From CAZNKU01 sp964573775 (GTDB taxonomy: Bacteria > Bacillota > Clostridia > Monoglobales > Firm-18): DNA of 64,000 nt. The DNA lies in contig CAZNKU010000002.1 of the NCBI GenBank assembly GCA_964573775.1, positions 1 through 64,000 on the forward strand. Direction: 5' to 3'. Positions within the stretch are counted from its first letter, which is position 1. Each line of letters opens with the position of its first letter. Positions 42,737-52,194 of this stretch are shown here, one piece after another. The position numbers and the translations under genes were made by a program. Below the pieces are notes generated by a model. It worked only from the letters and a program-made list of their open reading frames with translations. It did not search any database and was not told where the DNA came from.

Positions 42737-43822
42737 GTGGATTTTACGGATATTTCATTAGAAAACATAGAATATACACAAAAACTCGGTGGCAATATTT
42801 ATTATTCTGCAACACCATCGAGAGTTGTTGATTACAGTTGTAATTACAATATTTTAAAAACACCGAAAAATATTGCAAAGGCTTTAAAGAAAGTTAATCC
42901 TTCTTCAAGACCTGACCCGGATTATAAGAAGGCAATACTTAACCTGTCTGCCAGACACGGTGTAACACACGAAAACGTTGTTCTTGAAAAAAATTATTAT
43001 TCTGCACTTAATGTTGCTTTAAGGGCAATAAAGGCACGGTGTGCAACTGCAATTACTCCCTGTGCTACAGCCTGCAGGGATATATGCAGAATGAATAACT
43101 GCGATATTTTAAGTCATGTTTTGCAGGAAAGAAAAAACTTCAAGTTCGACAGTGACGAGTTTATTGAAAAAATAGGCGGTCGTACCGATACTGTTGTTTT
43201 GAGCAATCCAAACAACGCAACAGGGCGTATGATACCAAAATCAGACATTATAACAATTCTTGACTATTGTTTGTCTAAGGGCATATATGTAATCATAGAC
43301 GAAACATATATGGATTTTGTACCTGACGGTCAAAGTTCAATAAACCTTATTTCTCAGTATTACAACCTTGTTGTTATACGTTCACTTTCGGAATATTACA
43401 ACCTTTCAGGTATAGGTGCGGCATATGTGGTTTCAAGTCCGGAAATTATAGAAAATATCAGGGAAATTCAGGTGCCGTGGCAGGTTGATGTATACGGAAA
43501 CGCAATATGTGAAAATGCATATAAGGATGAAAAATTTGAACTTAAAACTAAAAAGTGGATTTTTGAGGAAAAGAGAAAGTTTGTAAATAAGCTTAAAACA
43601 CTTAATAATGTTCGTGTCATTAACAGTGATTGTCATTTTATGTTGTTAAAGCTTGAAGATACATCTGCTACAAATGTATATAATCGTCTTTTAAAGAGCA
43701 ATATACTTATAAGGGATGCGTCAGGATTTACGGGACTTGACGGGTCGTATATCCGTATTGCTGTAAAAGATGAAAAATCCAACGATAAGTTTTTGCAGGC
43801 TTTGCTTAAATATTTGATTTAA
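42737..43822 (+). CDS. CobD/HisC-like aminotransferase-fold protein lacking the PLP lysine
   Basis: 361 aa of fold-type I. The N-terminal LGGNIYYSATPSRVVDYSCNYN resembles the HGGN...DFSxNIN start of CobD (cited in part). Retained: SNPNNATGR, the cofactor-ring Asp in IIDETYMDF, and the C-terminal IRDASGFTGLDGSYIRIAVK. Lost: where HisC/CobD have SFSKxFGLAGLRIGY, this protein has SLSEYYNLSGIGAAY, so the Schiff-base Lys is Glu219 and the nearby Arg is Gly. It is an intact reading frame with ribosome site and terminator, so it looks like a maintained pseudoenzyme rather than a decaying gene. Confidence 0.82.
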   Translation: MDFTDISLENIEYTQKLGGNIYYSATPSRVVDYSCNYNILKTPKNIAKALKKVNPSSRPDPDYKKAILNLSARHGVTHENVVLEKNYYSALNVALRAIKARCATAITPCATACRDICRMNNCDILSHVLQERKNFKFDSDEFIEKIGGRTDTVVLSNPNNATGRMIPKSDIITILDYCLSKGIYVIIDETYMDFVPDGQSSINLISQYYNLVVIRSLSEYYNLSGIGAAYVVSSPEIIENIREIQVPWQVDVYGNAICENAYKDEKFELKTKKWIFEEKRKFVNKLKTLNNVRVINSDCHFMLLKLEDTSATNVYNRLLKSNILIRDASGFTGLDGSYIRIAVKDEKSNDKFLQALLKYLI

Positions 43823-43825
43823 AAA

Positions 43826-43856
43826 AACGCTCCTTTTTTAAAAGGGAGCTTTTTTG
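43826..43856 (+). terminator. Terminator after the aminotransferase-fold gene
   Basis: GCTCC(C/T)TTTT / AAAAGGGAGC stem with one G-T pair and TTTTTT, 6 bases after the stop. Confidence 0.88.
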
Positions 43857-43885
43857 TTGATTTTTTTAAAATAATATGTTATAAT
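43857..43885 (+). promoter_or_regulatory. SigA-type promoter of the OPT-pqqD operon
   Basis: TTGATT (43857-43862), 17 bases, TATAAT (43880-43885). A small hairpin GTCGG-TTAT-CCGAC lies in the leader just before the ribosome site. Confidence 0.7.
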
Positions 43886-43931
43886 TTTATAGATTATTAT
43901 GAGTCGGTTATCCGACGGAACGGAGTAAGTT

Positions 43932-45845
43932 ATGGGGAATAATAAAAATTTTAAGCCATACATTCCGGCAGAAAATATTACTCCCGAGATTACTGTTACA
44001 TCAGTAATTATGGGTATTATTCTTGCTGTAGTGTTTGGCGCTGCAAATGCTTATTTAGGACTTAGAGTAGGTCTTACGGTTTCTGCTTCTATTCCTGCTG
44101 CGGTAATTGCAATGGGCGTTATACGCGTAATTATGCGTAAAAATTCAATTCTTGAAAGTAATATTGTACAGACAACCGGTTCTGCAGGCGAATCGTTGGC
44201 GGCAGGTGCAATATTTACATTACCTGCACTTTTCCTTTGGGCAAGAGAAGGTATTATGGGTATGCCTACAATACTTGAAATAACTCTTATTGCTTTATTG
44301 GGCGGTCTTTTGGGTGTATTCTTTATGGTACCTCTTCGTAATGCACTTATTGTAAGAGAACACGGCACATTGCCTTACCCTGAAGGTACTGCTTGTGCAG
44401 AGGTTCTTTTAGCAGGTGAAGAAGGCGGTGCAAACGCGTCTACAGTATTTGCAGGTATGGGCTTTGCGGCAATTTTCAAATTCATTATTGACGGTCTTAA
44501 AGCCGTTCCAGGTGAAATTACATTTGCTGTTAAAGGTTATGCAGGTGCAATAGGTACACAGATTTATCCTGCTGTAATGAGTGTTGGTTATATCTGCGGT
44601 CCACGTATTTCATCTTATATGTTTGCGGGCGGTGTTCTTAGCTGGTTGGTACTGATTCCGCTTATCGTGCTTTTCGGCAAGGACTTGGTTATGTATCCCG
44701 GCACTGAAACTATCGGCTCAATTTATGCGGCAGGCGGTGCAAGCGGCATCTGGAGCACATATATACGTTATATAGGTGCAGGTGCTTTGGCAGCGGGAGG
44801 TATCATAAGCCTTGTAAAATCTCTTCCGCTTATTGTACGTACTTTCGGTGATGCTCTTAAGAGTATGTCACAGAACAGTATGATAAGTAATGAAAGAACA
44901 GCTCAGGATATAAATATTAAAATTGTTTTGATTGTGATTGTTATTCTTACACTTTTGGTATGGTTGGTTCCTGCTGTACCTGTATCACCGCTTGGTGCTG
45001 TTATAGTTGTTGTATTTGGCTTCTTCTTTGCAACAGTATCATCACGTATGGTTGGTCTTGTGGGAAGCAGTAACAACCCTGTATCAGGTATGGCTATTGC
45101 AACACTTTTAATTGCTACACTTATTCTTAAACTTACAGGTCAGGTGGGTGCAACAGGTATGCATGCCGCAATTGCTATCGGTTCTATAATCTGTATTGTT
45201 GCGGCAATTTCAGGTGATACATCTCAGGACCTTAAAACAGGATATTTGCTTGGTGCAACACCTAAAAAACAGCAGTATGCTGAAATTATTGGTGTAGTTG
45301 CAGCGGCATTTGCTATCGGCGGTACACTTTATCTTCTTGACAGTGCATGGCATTTTGGCTCTGCAGAAATTCCTGCTCCTCAGGCTACTTTAATGAAGAT
45401 GATTGTTGAAGGCGTTATGGAGGGTAATCTTCCATGGGCATTGGTATTTACAGGTGTATTTATTGCAGTTGTTGCTGAAGTAGTAGGTGTTCCCGTACTA
45501 CCTTTTGCAATTGGTGTTTATTTGCCGGTACATCTTAATGCCTGCATTATGGTAGGTGGTCTTGTAAGACATATACTTGATAAGGTAAAGGGTACAGAGG
45601 AAGAAAAGAAAGCAAAAGTTAATGACGGTATTTTGTTCTGCTCAGGTATGATTGCAGGTGAGGGACTTGTAGGTATCATTCTTGCGGTGCTTGCTGTTGC
45701 AGGTGTGGACAAGGTAATAGATATTTCAGGTATGTTAGGAATGCCTGAAACTGTTGCAAATATAGCAAGTCTTGTGGTATTTGCACTTGTTGTTCTTAGC
45801 GTTCTTAAGTTTTCACTTTGGAAAAAACGCAGTAAACAACTATGA
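43932..45845 (+). CDS. OPT family oligopeptide transporter
   Basis: 637 aa with about 14-16 membrane helices. The opening TPEITVTSVIMGIILAVVFGAANAYLGLRVGLTVSASIPAAV (core: AANAYLGLRVGLTVSASIPA) and NNPVSGMAIATLL and GDTSQDLKTGYLLGATPKKQQ are hallmark OPT sequences. Proton-coupled import of peptides or metal chelates is usual for the family; substrate unknown. The stop overlaps the PqqD-like start (ATGA), which suggests the two proteins work together. Confidence 0.93.
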   Translation: MGNNKNFKPYIPAENITPEITVTSVIMGIILAVVFGAANAYLGLRVGLTVSASIPAAVIAMGVIRVIMRKNSILESNIVQTTGSAGESLAAGAIFTLPALFLWAREGIMGMPTILEITLIALLGGLLGVFFMVPLRNALIVREHGTLPYPEGTACAEVLLAGEEGGANASTVFAGMGFAAIFKFIIDGLKAVPGEITFAVKGYAGAIGTQIYPAVMSVGYICGPRISSYMFAGGVLSWLVLIPLIVLFGKDLVMYPGTETIGSIYAAGGASGIWSTYIRYIGAGALAAGGIISLVKSLPLIVRTFGDALKSMSQNSMISNERTAQDINIKIVLIVIVILTLLVWLVPAVPVSPLGAVIVVVFGFFFATVSSRMVGLVGSSNNPVSGMAIATLLIATLILKLTGQVGATGMHAAIAIGSIICIVAAISGDTSQDLKTGYLLGATPKKQQYAEIIGVVAAAFAIGGTLYLLDSAWHFGSAEIPAPQATLMKMIVEGVMEGNLPWALVFTGVFIAVVAEVVGVPVLPFAIGVYLPVHLNACIMVGGLVRHILDKVKGTEEEKKAKVNDGILFCSGMIAGEGLVGIILAVLAVAGVDKVIDISGMLGMPETVANIASLVVFALVVLSVLKFSLWKKRSKQL

Positions 45846-46192
45846 AAAAGAAAAATGTTATAACTAAAAATTATCTTGAGGGCATTCCCTTAAGACATCC
45901 TGATATTAATTGGTCAAAGGATAATGAAGGGCTTGTTACTCTTGAAATAGAAAACACGGGGTTTATGAACCGTGTAGCTCAGAAGCTTTTTAAAAAACCT
46001 AAAATCAGTTATGTTCATCTAGATGAAATGGGTAGCTTTGTGTGGCCGGTTATGGATGGCGAAAAGAATCTTATAAAAATAGGTGAAGAAGTAAAAGAAC
46101 ACTTTGGAGAAAAGGCAGAGCCTTTATATGAAAGGTTGGCAAAGTATTTTCAAATACTGGAAAGTTATCATTTTATACAATGGAATAATTGA
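45842..46192 (+). CDS. PqqD-like peptide-binding protein
   Basis: 116 aa. Resembles the PqqD/RRE fold: RHPDINWSKDNEGLVTLEIEN at the start (in part), LDEMGSFVWPVMDGEKNLIKIGEEVKEHFGEKAEPLYERLAKYFQILESYHFI (in part; FVWPVMDG and the helix EVKEHFG are the family core). PqqD domains bind leader peptides of ribosomally made natural products, but there is no radical-SAM or precursor gene nearby. Translationally coupled to the OPT transporter, so it may present or recognise a peptide for it. Function inferred. Confidence 0.78.
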   Translation: MKKKNVITKNYLEGIPLRHPDINWSKDNEGLVTLEIENTGFMNRVAQKLFKKPKISYVHLDEMGSFVWPVMDGEKNLIKIGEEVKEHFGEKAEPLYERLAKYFQILESYHFIQWNN

Positions 46193-46204
46193 GTTTTAAC
46201 AAAT

Positions 46205-46242
46205 TAAAAACTCCTACGGTGATATGCCGTAGGAGCTTTTTG
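46205..46242. terminator. Bidirectional terminator between convergent operons
   Basis: CTCCTACGG / CCGTAGGAG stem, 7-base loop, A run on the left and TTTTT on the right. Confidence 0.9.
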
Positions 46243-46243
46243 T

Positions 46244-49057
46244 TTATTCAAAAACATTTTTAAAATAATCGACATTTACTACGCGGTCATTAATTTCCAT
46301 AAGATGAATAATTTTTTTATTCATTTCATCAATGTATTCCTTGTTTTCGGCACCGTATGATGAAATATCTGTGCCCGGTTTATAGTGTATCTGCCCATCA
46401 AACCATGAACCGTTTGAAAAATATACATATCCCGGATATTCAGGATTAAAAGCATCATTACCCAGGTAATACCCGTTATTTAGTCCAAACAGATTTGTAA
46501 TGGTAGGAACAATGTCAATAGCACCTGTAACCTTGGTTACGCTTACCGGTTCAATGCCGGGTGAGTAGATAAAGAACGGAACCTTTTCCGATATTTCACT
46601 GCCTGCTTCCTTTGAAAACTCTGCCAGTTTTTCTTTATCCTTATAACCGTACGCATAATGGTCCGCTATACCGATAATTACAGTGTTTTCATACAAACCG
46701 TCTTCTTTCAGGCGTTCAATCAGTGTTCTGAAGAACTCATCTGTGTCGTGTGCAAGTATGTTAATAACCTGTGTTTCTGAATCCAGACTTTCATCAACAA
46801 GTTCAGGATATTTTTCCAATGCTCCGCCTATCCTGTTATCTACCACGTCATAAGGCAAGTGAGCAGAATAGGAGATAAAGAAGTCAAAGAATGTTCCTTC
46901 TGTCATATAATTATATACCGTGTCATTAAGAGGAACTTCGCTGTCCAGTACGCACTTTTCAATTGGCATATAGTCCATCAGACAATAATAGTTGCTGTAA
47001 CCAAATTTTAAATGCATAGATTTTCTGTTATAGAAGTTTTTGCTGTTAAAGTGGAATGAGTTAACATTATAACCTTCTTTGGCGAACAAGCTTGGCATAG
47101 CATAATCAAAGTTGTTGCTTGTAAAAACAGAAGATGACGAAGTTGTTGACGGACAATGAAAACCTGTATTCATTGAAAATTCCGAATTAAAGGTGTAACC
47201 GCTTCCCATATTCGGCATATAATGGTTTTCAAAGTTTATTCCGTTATCCATCATATATTTTATTGTAGGAGTATATTCTTCGGTTATCAGCCAGTCGTCC
47301 ATACTTTCCATCAATACAAATACAACATTTTTACCCTTTAAAATACCTGTCATTTCGTTTTGATGAACATTCTTCTTTTCAACAAAGTAATCGTCACATT
47401 CCTTAATTTCCTCTTTTGTATACTGCTGAGTTTCAAACATGGTTCTGTATATGCTTTTGAAAGTAAACTGATAAAATCCGCACATATTCAATGATTTGTT
47501 TGCATCTGTAAAGTTTTTGTATACCAGAACGGGTCTTTCCCATACTTCCCATGCACCGTTTTTTATCTGTATTTTAGTATCTATAAGAATTCCTGCATGT
47601 AAAGCAGCTACCAGTAAGAACGGTATTATACACTTAATATATTTTAAATATCTTTCATATTTGTTTTTGTATACAGGTTTTTTCCACAAAATCAATGTAA
47701 TGACTAAAAATGATATATATATAAGAATAACAGATATTACCCGTCCGTTAATATACGGCAGTGCTTCACTTACATAGTCCATTCCTTCTCCGGCAAGAAG
47801 TATTGCTCTTATCCACATATACTGGTTGAATATACAGAAATAAATGTAATTTACAAAGAACAATATTCCAAACAAAAGATATATAACTGCATATAATAAT
47901 TTGCCTAGTTTTTGGGGCAAGACAGCATAACAGAAGTAAAATATGCCAAATATCCAGAAAATGTCAAACAATATGGGAACTATATAATATTTTACATCAT
48001 TTATAACTATAAAGTTAATTACATATCTTAGTATAAAATCTGTCAGGAAGAAAGGAAAAACCGCACAAAAAACAAAAATAATGCGTGAATCCTTTGTTTT
48101 TTTAAATTCGGACAAATCTTTTTTGAATTGTACAAAACTCTGCTTGGCTTGTTTTATAAGCTCAGCTAATCCGATTTTTTTCATCTTAACAGCTACTGAT
48201 GTTAAAAGGAATGTTATAATAGCCGAGAAAATTTTTGATTGCAGAAAATCAGAAAACAATACATCTACATAAAGCCACATAACGGCTGTGTCTGCAATCA
48301 ATATAAAAACACTCATCTTTAAAAATGACACAGGACTGTCCGGTATTATATCAATAGCAGACGGTCTTGCCTTTTTAAGTCCGTAAAGTGCAATAAGGGA
48401 TATTGCACAAGCAATTATTGTGCTTATAAGATTCCATATATGAAGTATTTTAAATAATAGCCCGTATATGGCAATGTTTATCAGTATTGCAATTGCTGTG
48501 AATATGATTTTTTTATATTTACAATATAATTTTTTTGTTTTTCCCAAAACATTTCCTGACTTCAGGATTTTTACTGCACAAATTACAAATGTTGCCAATA
48601 CAATAAACCAAACGGTATAATGCTCGTTGTATTTTGATATCAAAAATACTGTGTTGGCACCTGTCAGTACAGCAAGCCACAGCGCCAACGAAATGTGTTT
48701 GCACTTGGTAAAGCTGATAAAAATCATTGCAAACAGAAGAAATCTCAACAGCATAAATGTTTCAAATTTGCAAAAACACAGAGCATTATTTGAAATGAGT
48801 ATGATAAAATTAAAGCACGTCAGTGCGAAACGTCTTTTGTTTTTTATACCACGTACTGTTTTATAACAAATATGGCACAATGCAGATGCCAATATAAAAT
48901 CCAACGCTATTGAAATTATGAAATATTTTTTATCAATGCTTATTCCGGAATTGATATTATAAAATGCTGTAAACGTGATGTAAACTAAAGGTATTGCAAT
49001 ACATATCAAAAGACTGAGGAAGTTTTTTGATATGTATACTTTTTTAGTGTTGTGCAT
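46244..49057 (-). CDS. LTA synthase-like membrane sulfatase-fold enzyme
   Basis: 937 aa. The first 500 residues form a dozen or so membrane helices, twice the number in ordinary LtaS; the last 400 are an extracellular alkaline-phosphatase/sulfatase domain. Metal-site Glu is in FVLMESMDDW, the Thr nucleophile in MGSGYTFNSEF (about residue 625), and the Asp-His pair in GIADHYAYGY. The family polymerises glycerol phosphate from phosphatidylglycerol onto a lipid anchor. Last gene of a three-gene operon with a GT2 and a GT-C/GtrA protein. Confidence 0.87.
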   Translation of the reverse strand: MHNTKKVYISKNFLSLLICIAIPLVYITFTAFYNINSGISIDKKYFIISIALDFILASALCHICYKTVRGIKNKRRFALTCFNFIILISNNALCFCKFETFMLLRFLLFAMIFISFTKCKHISLALWLAVLTGANTVFLISKYNEHYTVWFIVLATFVICAVKILKSGNVLGKTKKLYCKYKKIIFTAIAILINIAIYGLLFKILHIWNLISTIIACAISLIALYGLKKARPSAIDIIPDSPVSFLKMSVFILIADTAVMWLYVDVLFSDFLQSKIFSAIITFLLTSVAVKMKKIGLAELIKQAKQSFVQFKKDLSEFKKTKDSRIIFVFCAVFPFFLTDFILRYVINFIVINDVKYYIVPILFDIFWIFGIFYFCYAVLPQKLGKLLYAVIYLLFGILFFVNYIYFCIFNQYMWIRAILLAGEGMDYVSEALPYINGRVISVILIYISFLVITLILWKKPVYKNKYERYLKYIKCIIPFLLVAALHAGILIDTKIQIKNGAWEVWERPVLVYKNFTDANKSLNMCGFYQFTFKSIYRTMFETQQYTKEEIKECDDYFVEKKNVHQNEMTGILKGKNVVFVLMESMDDWLITEEYTPTIKYMMDNGINFENHYMPNMGSGYTFNSEFSMNTGFHCPSTTSSSSVFTSNNFDYAMPSLFAKEGYNVNSFHFNSKNFYNRKSMHLKFGYSNYYCLMDYMPIEKCVLDSEVPLNDTVYNYMTEGTFFDFFISYSAHLPYDVVDNRIGGALEKYPELVDESLDSETQVINILAHDTDEFFRTLIERLKEDGLYENTVIIGIADHYAYGYKDKEKLAEFSKEAGSEISEKVPFFIYSPGIEPVSVTKVTGAIDIVPTITNLFGLNNGYYLGNDAFNPEYPGYVYFSNGSWFDGQIHYKPGTDISSYGAENKEYIDEMNKKIIHLMEINDRVVNVDYFKNVFE

Positions 49058-49058
49058 A

Positions 49059-50030
49059 TTAATCCTCCAAATATAAATTGGAATTTTGTATATTGGTTTC
49101 TCTTACAATGAAAACAGGACGGTTTTTGATTTCCAGATATGTTTTTGACAAATATTGTCCCATTATTCCCATACAGAACAACTGTACTCCGGATACAAAG
49201 AAAATAATACAAACCAATGATGGATAACCTGCAACCGGATCACCGAAAATAAGGGTTTTTGCTATAAAAACAACAATCATTACAAAAGAAATTATACAAA
49301 ACAGCAGACCTATTACAGAAGCTATTGCCAAAGGTGCATTTGAAAATGCAATGATTCCGTCTAATGAGTAGAAAAACAGTTTCCAGAAGGACCACTTTGT
49401 TTCTCCGGCTCTTCTTTCAATATTTTCATACTCCAACCACTTTGTTTTAAAGCCTACCCAACCGAAAATACCTTTTGAAAATCTGTTGTATTCTTTAAGT
49501 GAAAGTATGGCGTTAACCATAGTTCTTTTCATAAGTCTGAAGTCTCTGGCACCGTCTACGATATCGGCTTTTGAAATTTTATTGATTAACTTATAAAACA
49601 TTCTTGCAAAAAATGAGCGTATTGGTGGCTCGCCCTTACGAGTTGTTCTTCTTGTTGCACAGCAATCGTAATCCTCTTCCTTAAGAGCTTTGTACATATC
49701 CTCAAGCATAGCAGGAGGGTCCTGTAAGTCTACATCCATAACAGCAACATAGTTACCGCTTGCGGCTTTTAAGCCTGCATACATTGCACCTTCTTTACCG
49801 AAATTACGGGATAAAAGTACATAACGGACTTTAGGGTCGTTTTCTGCATATTTTTTCATTACCGCTGCAGTGTTGTCCTTTGAACCGTCATCCACAAATA
49901 TATACTCGAAATCAACGCCGTAATTTTCACACATTTTCTCGGCGGTTTTATTGATTTCTTCAATAAAATATGGAATTGCTTCTTCTTCATTGAAGCATGG
50001 AACAACCACACTTATAAGTTCTTTTGTCAT
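49059..50030 (-). CDS. Polyprenyl-phosphate glycosyltransferase (GtrB/CsbB-like GT2)
   Basis: 323 aa GT2 of the DPM1-like branch with two C-terminal membrane helices. Seen: ISVVVPCFNEEEAIPYFIEE, VDDGSKDNT, the DxD in AVMDVDLQDPP, RDFRLMKRTMV, and helices at about 235-260 and 268-295. Transfers a sugar to undecaprenyl phosphate on the inner face of the membrane. The ATG after GGAGGTG is the start; a longer frame into the upstream gene exists but has no ribosome site. Analogous to CsbB in Bacillus, which supplies sugar for teichoic acid glycosylation. Confidence 0.9.
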   Translation of the reverse strand: MTKELISVVVPCFNEEEAIPYFIEEINKTAEKMCENYGVDFEYIFVDDGSKDNTAAVMKKYAENDPKVRYVLLSRNFGKEGAMYAGLKAASGNYVAVMDVDLQDPPAMLEDMYKALKEEDYDCCATRRTTRKGEPPIRSFFARMFYKLINKISKADIVDGARDFRLMKRTMVNAILSLKEYNRFSKGIFGWVGFKTKWLEYENIERRAGETKWSFWKLFFYSLDGIIAFSNAPLAIASVIGLLFCIISFVMIVVFIAKTLIFGDPVAGYPSLVCIIFFVSGVQLFCMGIMGQYLSKTYLEIKNRPVFIVRETNIQNSNLYLED

Positions 50031-50052
50031 TTGTTGCACCTCCGGATTATGC

Positions 50053-51879
50053 TTATGAATCACTTTCATTTTTGTTTTTGAATATAAATAATTTGCTTGC
50101 CACATAGTTAAGAACCACTACAATAACATTTGAAATTATTTTCAGCAATGTGGAATTAAATAGTAATAAATCAACGCCTATCCACATTATACCCACATCT
50201 AAAAATCCTGTTAAAATTCTGCAGGCAAAGAAGGAAGATGCCTCTTTTACCAGAATGGCAGGTTTTAGTGATTTACTTTCAAATACCCATATTTTATTTG
50301 TTACATATGCAACAATAACCGATACAAACCAGGCTATAACAGTAGCTGTAACATTTTCAATATGCAATTTGTTGTAAAGGACATAGTATGTTATTATATT
50401 GGAAATTGTTGTTACAATACCAAAAACAATATAGTTCATCTGAGTTTTGTATTTTTGATAAATATTTATTGCCTTTGTGAAGTATTCATTGTCTGAACTG
50501 AAGCTTTCCAAACCGCAAACAGCAAGTATTATGAATATCCAGCTTACTACATACGAGTATCTTCCCTGAGTTTCCAGCAGCATAAATGCCGCACCAAATC
50601 CGCACAGTAAAAGGAACATAAGTGCAAGATTTTGGGTTTTGTTTTTATTTACAAAAGTACATAGTGACAAAATCAATACAATAACATATGTTGCCTGAAA
50701 CGGTATTGGCAAAGGATAAGGAAATGGTGTATCCGTATCAAATGTCGCCCAGTATGTTCCGCTACAGTCACCGATTGACCACTGATTTGCAAATTTTTTA
50801 CCGTAGAAACCGGCAATTTCCAAAGGTGTTCTTTCACTTAGTCTTTCCCGTATAACCTCAAAACATTTTTTTGATAAGTCGTCACTTTTTAAATGTTCAT
50901 CAACAAAATGAGCATCCTCAAGATTCCATGTTCCGTTGTGTTCAAAATTACTCCCCTTTAGCATAAGGGTTGCATAGCTTGGCTCTTTTGCCTGCCATAG
51001 GGGTTGTTCTATAACATTGGTTGCCATAAGAATACCGCTTACAATTAAGCTTACTGTAAAATAACCAACAATTATTGATGCCATTGATGCTATTTTGTTT
51101 TTTGAAGTGAATATAAATATAAACAGTCCGAAAGCAATAAGGAATATAATTGCTACGCCACGGAACATATTGCTAAAATACAGTACAGCACCGCACTCTA
51201 AGAATCTCAAAAGCTTGTGGTTTTCTGCATTCACCGCTTTATGGAACAGTATAACACTTAGCAAAAATAAAGGTACGCCTACTGTTTCGGTACAGTATGT
51301 GGAGCTGTAGGAAACAAGTGACGGATATATTGAAGCAATAAGTGCTGCAATTAATCTGTTTCTGTCACTTTTTATATAGTAACCTGATAGCTTGTATATT
51401 AAATATACCGATAAAACAGATAATGCAAGACCAACACATTTCATTGCTATAATATGGTACGGACCAAAAAGCTTAATCATTCCTGCCATATAAAGCATCA
51501 TTGGTGTAAGGTGAGGAAATCTTGCAAGGTAGCCGTAGTCTCTTAGTTGGCTTACATTACCGTTAAGAAATTCCTTGGCAGTATTGTATATTGTAAGAAA
51601 GTCCGATACCGGTACGCTTTTTACATTAATAATCCATATAAGTCTTATTATAAAAGCTATTAATAAAATTATCAGAAGTTTGGATTTGGTTTTAAGTTTT
51701 GAAAAAACCGTAATTATTCCGGCTAAAAAACCTGCACCTAACAATATCGTCAGCTTGTATTGCCATGGTGACATATGTGAAGTAGTTAACAGACCCGTTG
51801 ATACCAACACAAGTATTGCAAGGGCTATGGCTACAAGAACACTTAAAAATATAAATGAAATTTTTGCAATTTTATTCAT
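50053..51879 (-). CDS. GT-C glycosyltransferase fused to a GtrA flippase-like domain
   Basis: 608 aa. Residues 1-460 look like a PMT/ArnT-type GT-C enzyme: about 11 helices with the acidic external loop DFLTIYNTAKEFLNG and RFPHLTPMMLYMAG. Residues 470-605 are a complete GtrA domain (FGIVTTISNIITYYVLYNKL, WFVSVIVAYVTNKIWVFES, VVVLNYVASKLFIFKNK), a four-helix protein thought to flip undecaprenyl-phosphate-sugar. The fusion joins flipping and extracellular transfer. First gene of the operon before the GtrB-like and LTA-synthase-like genes. Confidence 0.87.
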   Translation of the reverse strand: MNKIAKISFIFLSVLVAIALAILVLVSTGLLTTSHMSPWQYKLTILLGAGFLAGIITVFSKLKTKSKLLIILLIAFIIRLIWIINVKSVPVSDFLTIYNTAKEFLNGNVSQLRDYGYLARFPHLTPMMLYMAGMIKLFGPYHIIAMKCVGLALSVLSVYLIYKLSGYYIKSDRNRLIAALIASIYPSLVSYSSTYCTETVGVPLFLLSVILFHKAVNAENHKLLRFLECGAVLYFSNMFRGVAIIFLIAFGLFIFIFTSKNKIASMASIIVGYFTVSLIVSGILMATNVIEQPLWQAKEPSYATLMLKGSNFEHNGTWNLEDAHFVDEHLKSDDLSKKCFEVIRERLSERTPLEIAGFYGKKFANQWSIGDCSGTYWATFDTDTPFPYPLPIPFQATYVIVLILSLCTFVNKNKTQNLALMFLLLCGFGAAFMLLETQGRYSYVVSWIFIILAVCGLESFSSDNEYFTKAINIYQKYKTQMNYIVFGIVTTISNIITYYVLYNKLHIENVTATVIAWFVSVIVAYVTNKIWVFESKSLKPAILVKEASSFFACRILTGFLDVGIMWIGVDLLLFNSTLLKIISNVIVVVLNYVASKLFIFKNKNESDS

Positions 51880-51906
51880 ATTAACCTCCGATTTGATTAT
51901 TAAAAT

Positions 51907-51935
51907 ATTATATCACCTGACATATAAAAAGTCAA
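51907..51935 (-). promoter_or_regulatory. SigA-type promoter of the LTA/glycosylation operon
   Basis: Minus strand TTGACT (51935-51930), 17 bases, perfect TATAAT (51912-51907), 28 bases before the start codon. The rest of the gap to the next gene (51936-52194) holds no gene I can support. Confidence 0.75.
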
Positions 51936-52194
51936 CAAAGACAGTTTTGTGTCAATGTCTGTTGGTTTTCGGTTTGTGTCGCATCTTAAAAATATTTTAA
52001 CTGTAAAAGCTACATTTACAACAACTGTTTACTATATCGGTATAGAGCTTGAATATCTGCCTATGCTTTATGTTGTTTCAACAAATAATATTTTTGGAAT
52101 TTTTAACTCTTTTTCCTGTATTTGATGGTTGCTGAAGTTTACATAATATGATATAATTTCTATGCAATTAACATTAAATACAGGAAAGGAGAAG

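Noticed and set aside
51955..52125. A 56-codon ATG frame in the gap before the cell wall hydrolase.
   Set aside because: No ribosome site, no recognised family, and it begins just beyond the -35 of the divergent LTA operon promoter; treated as chance.
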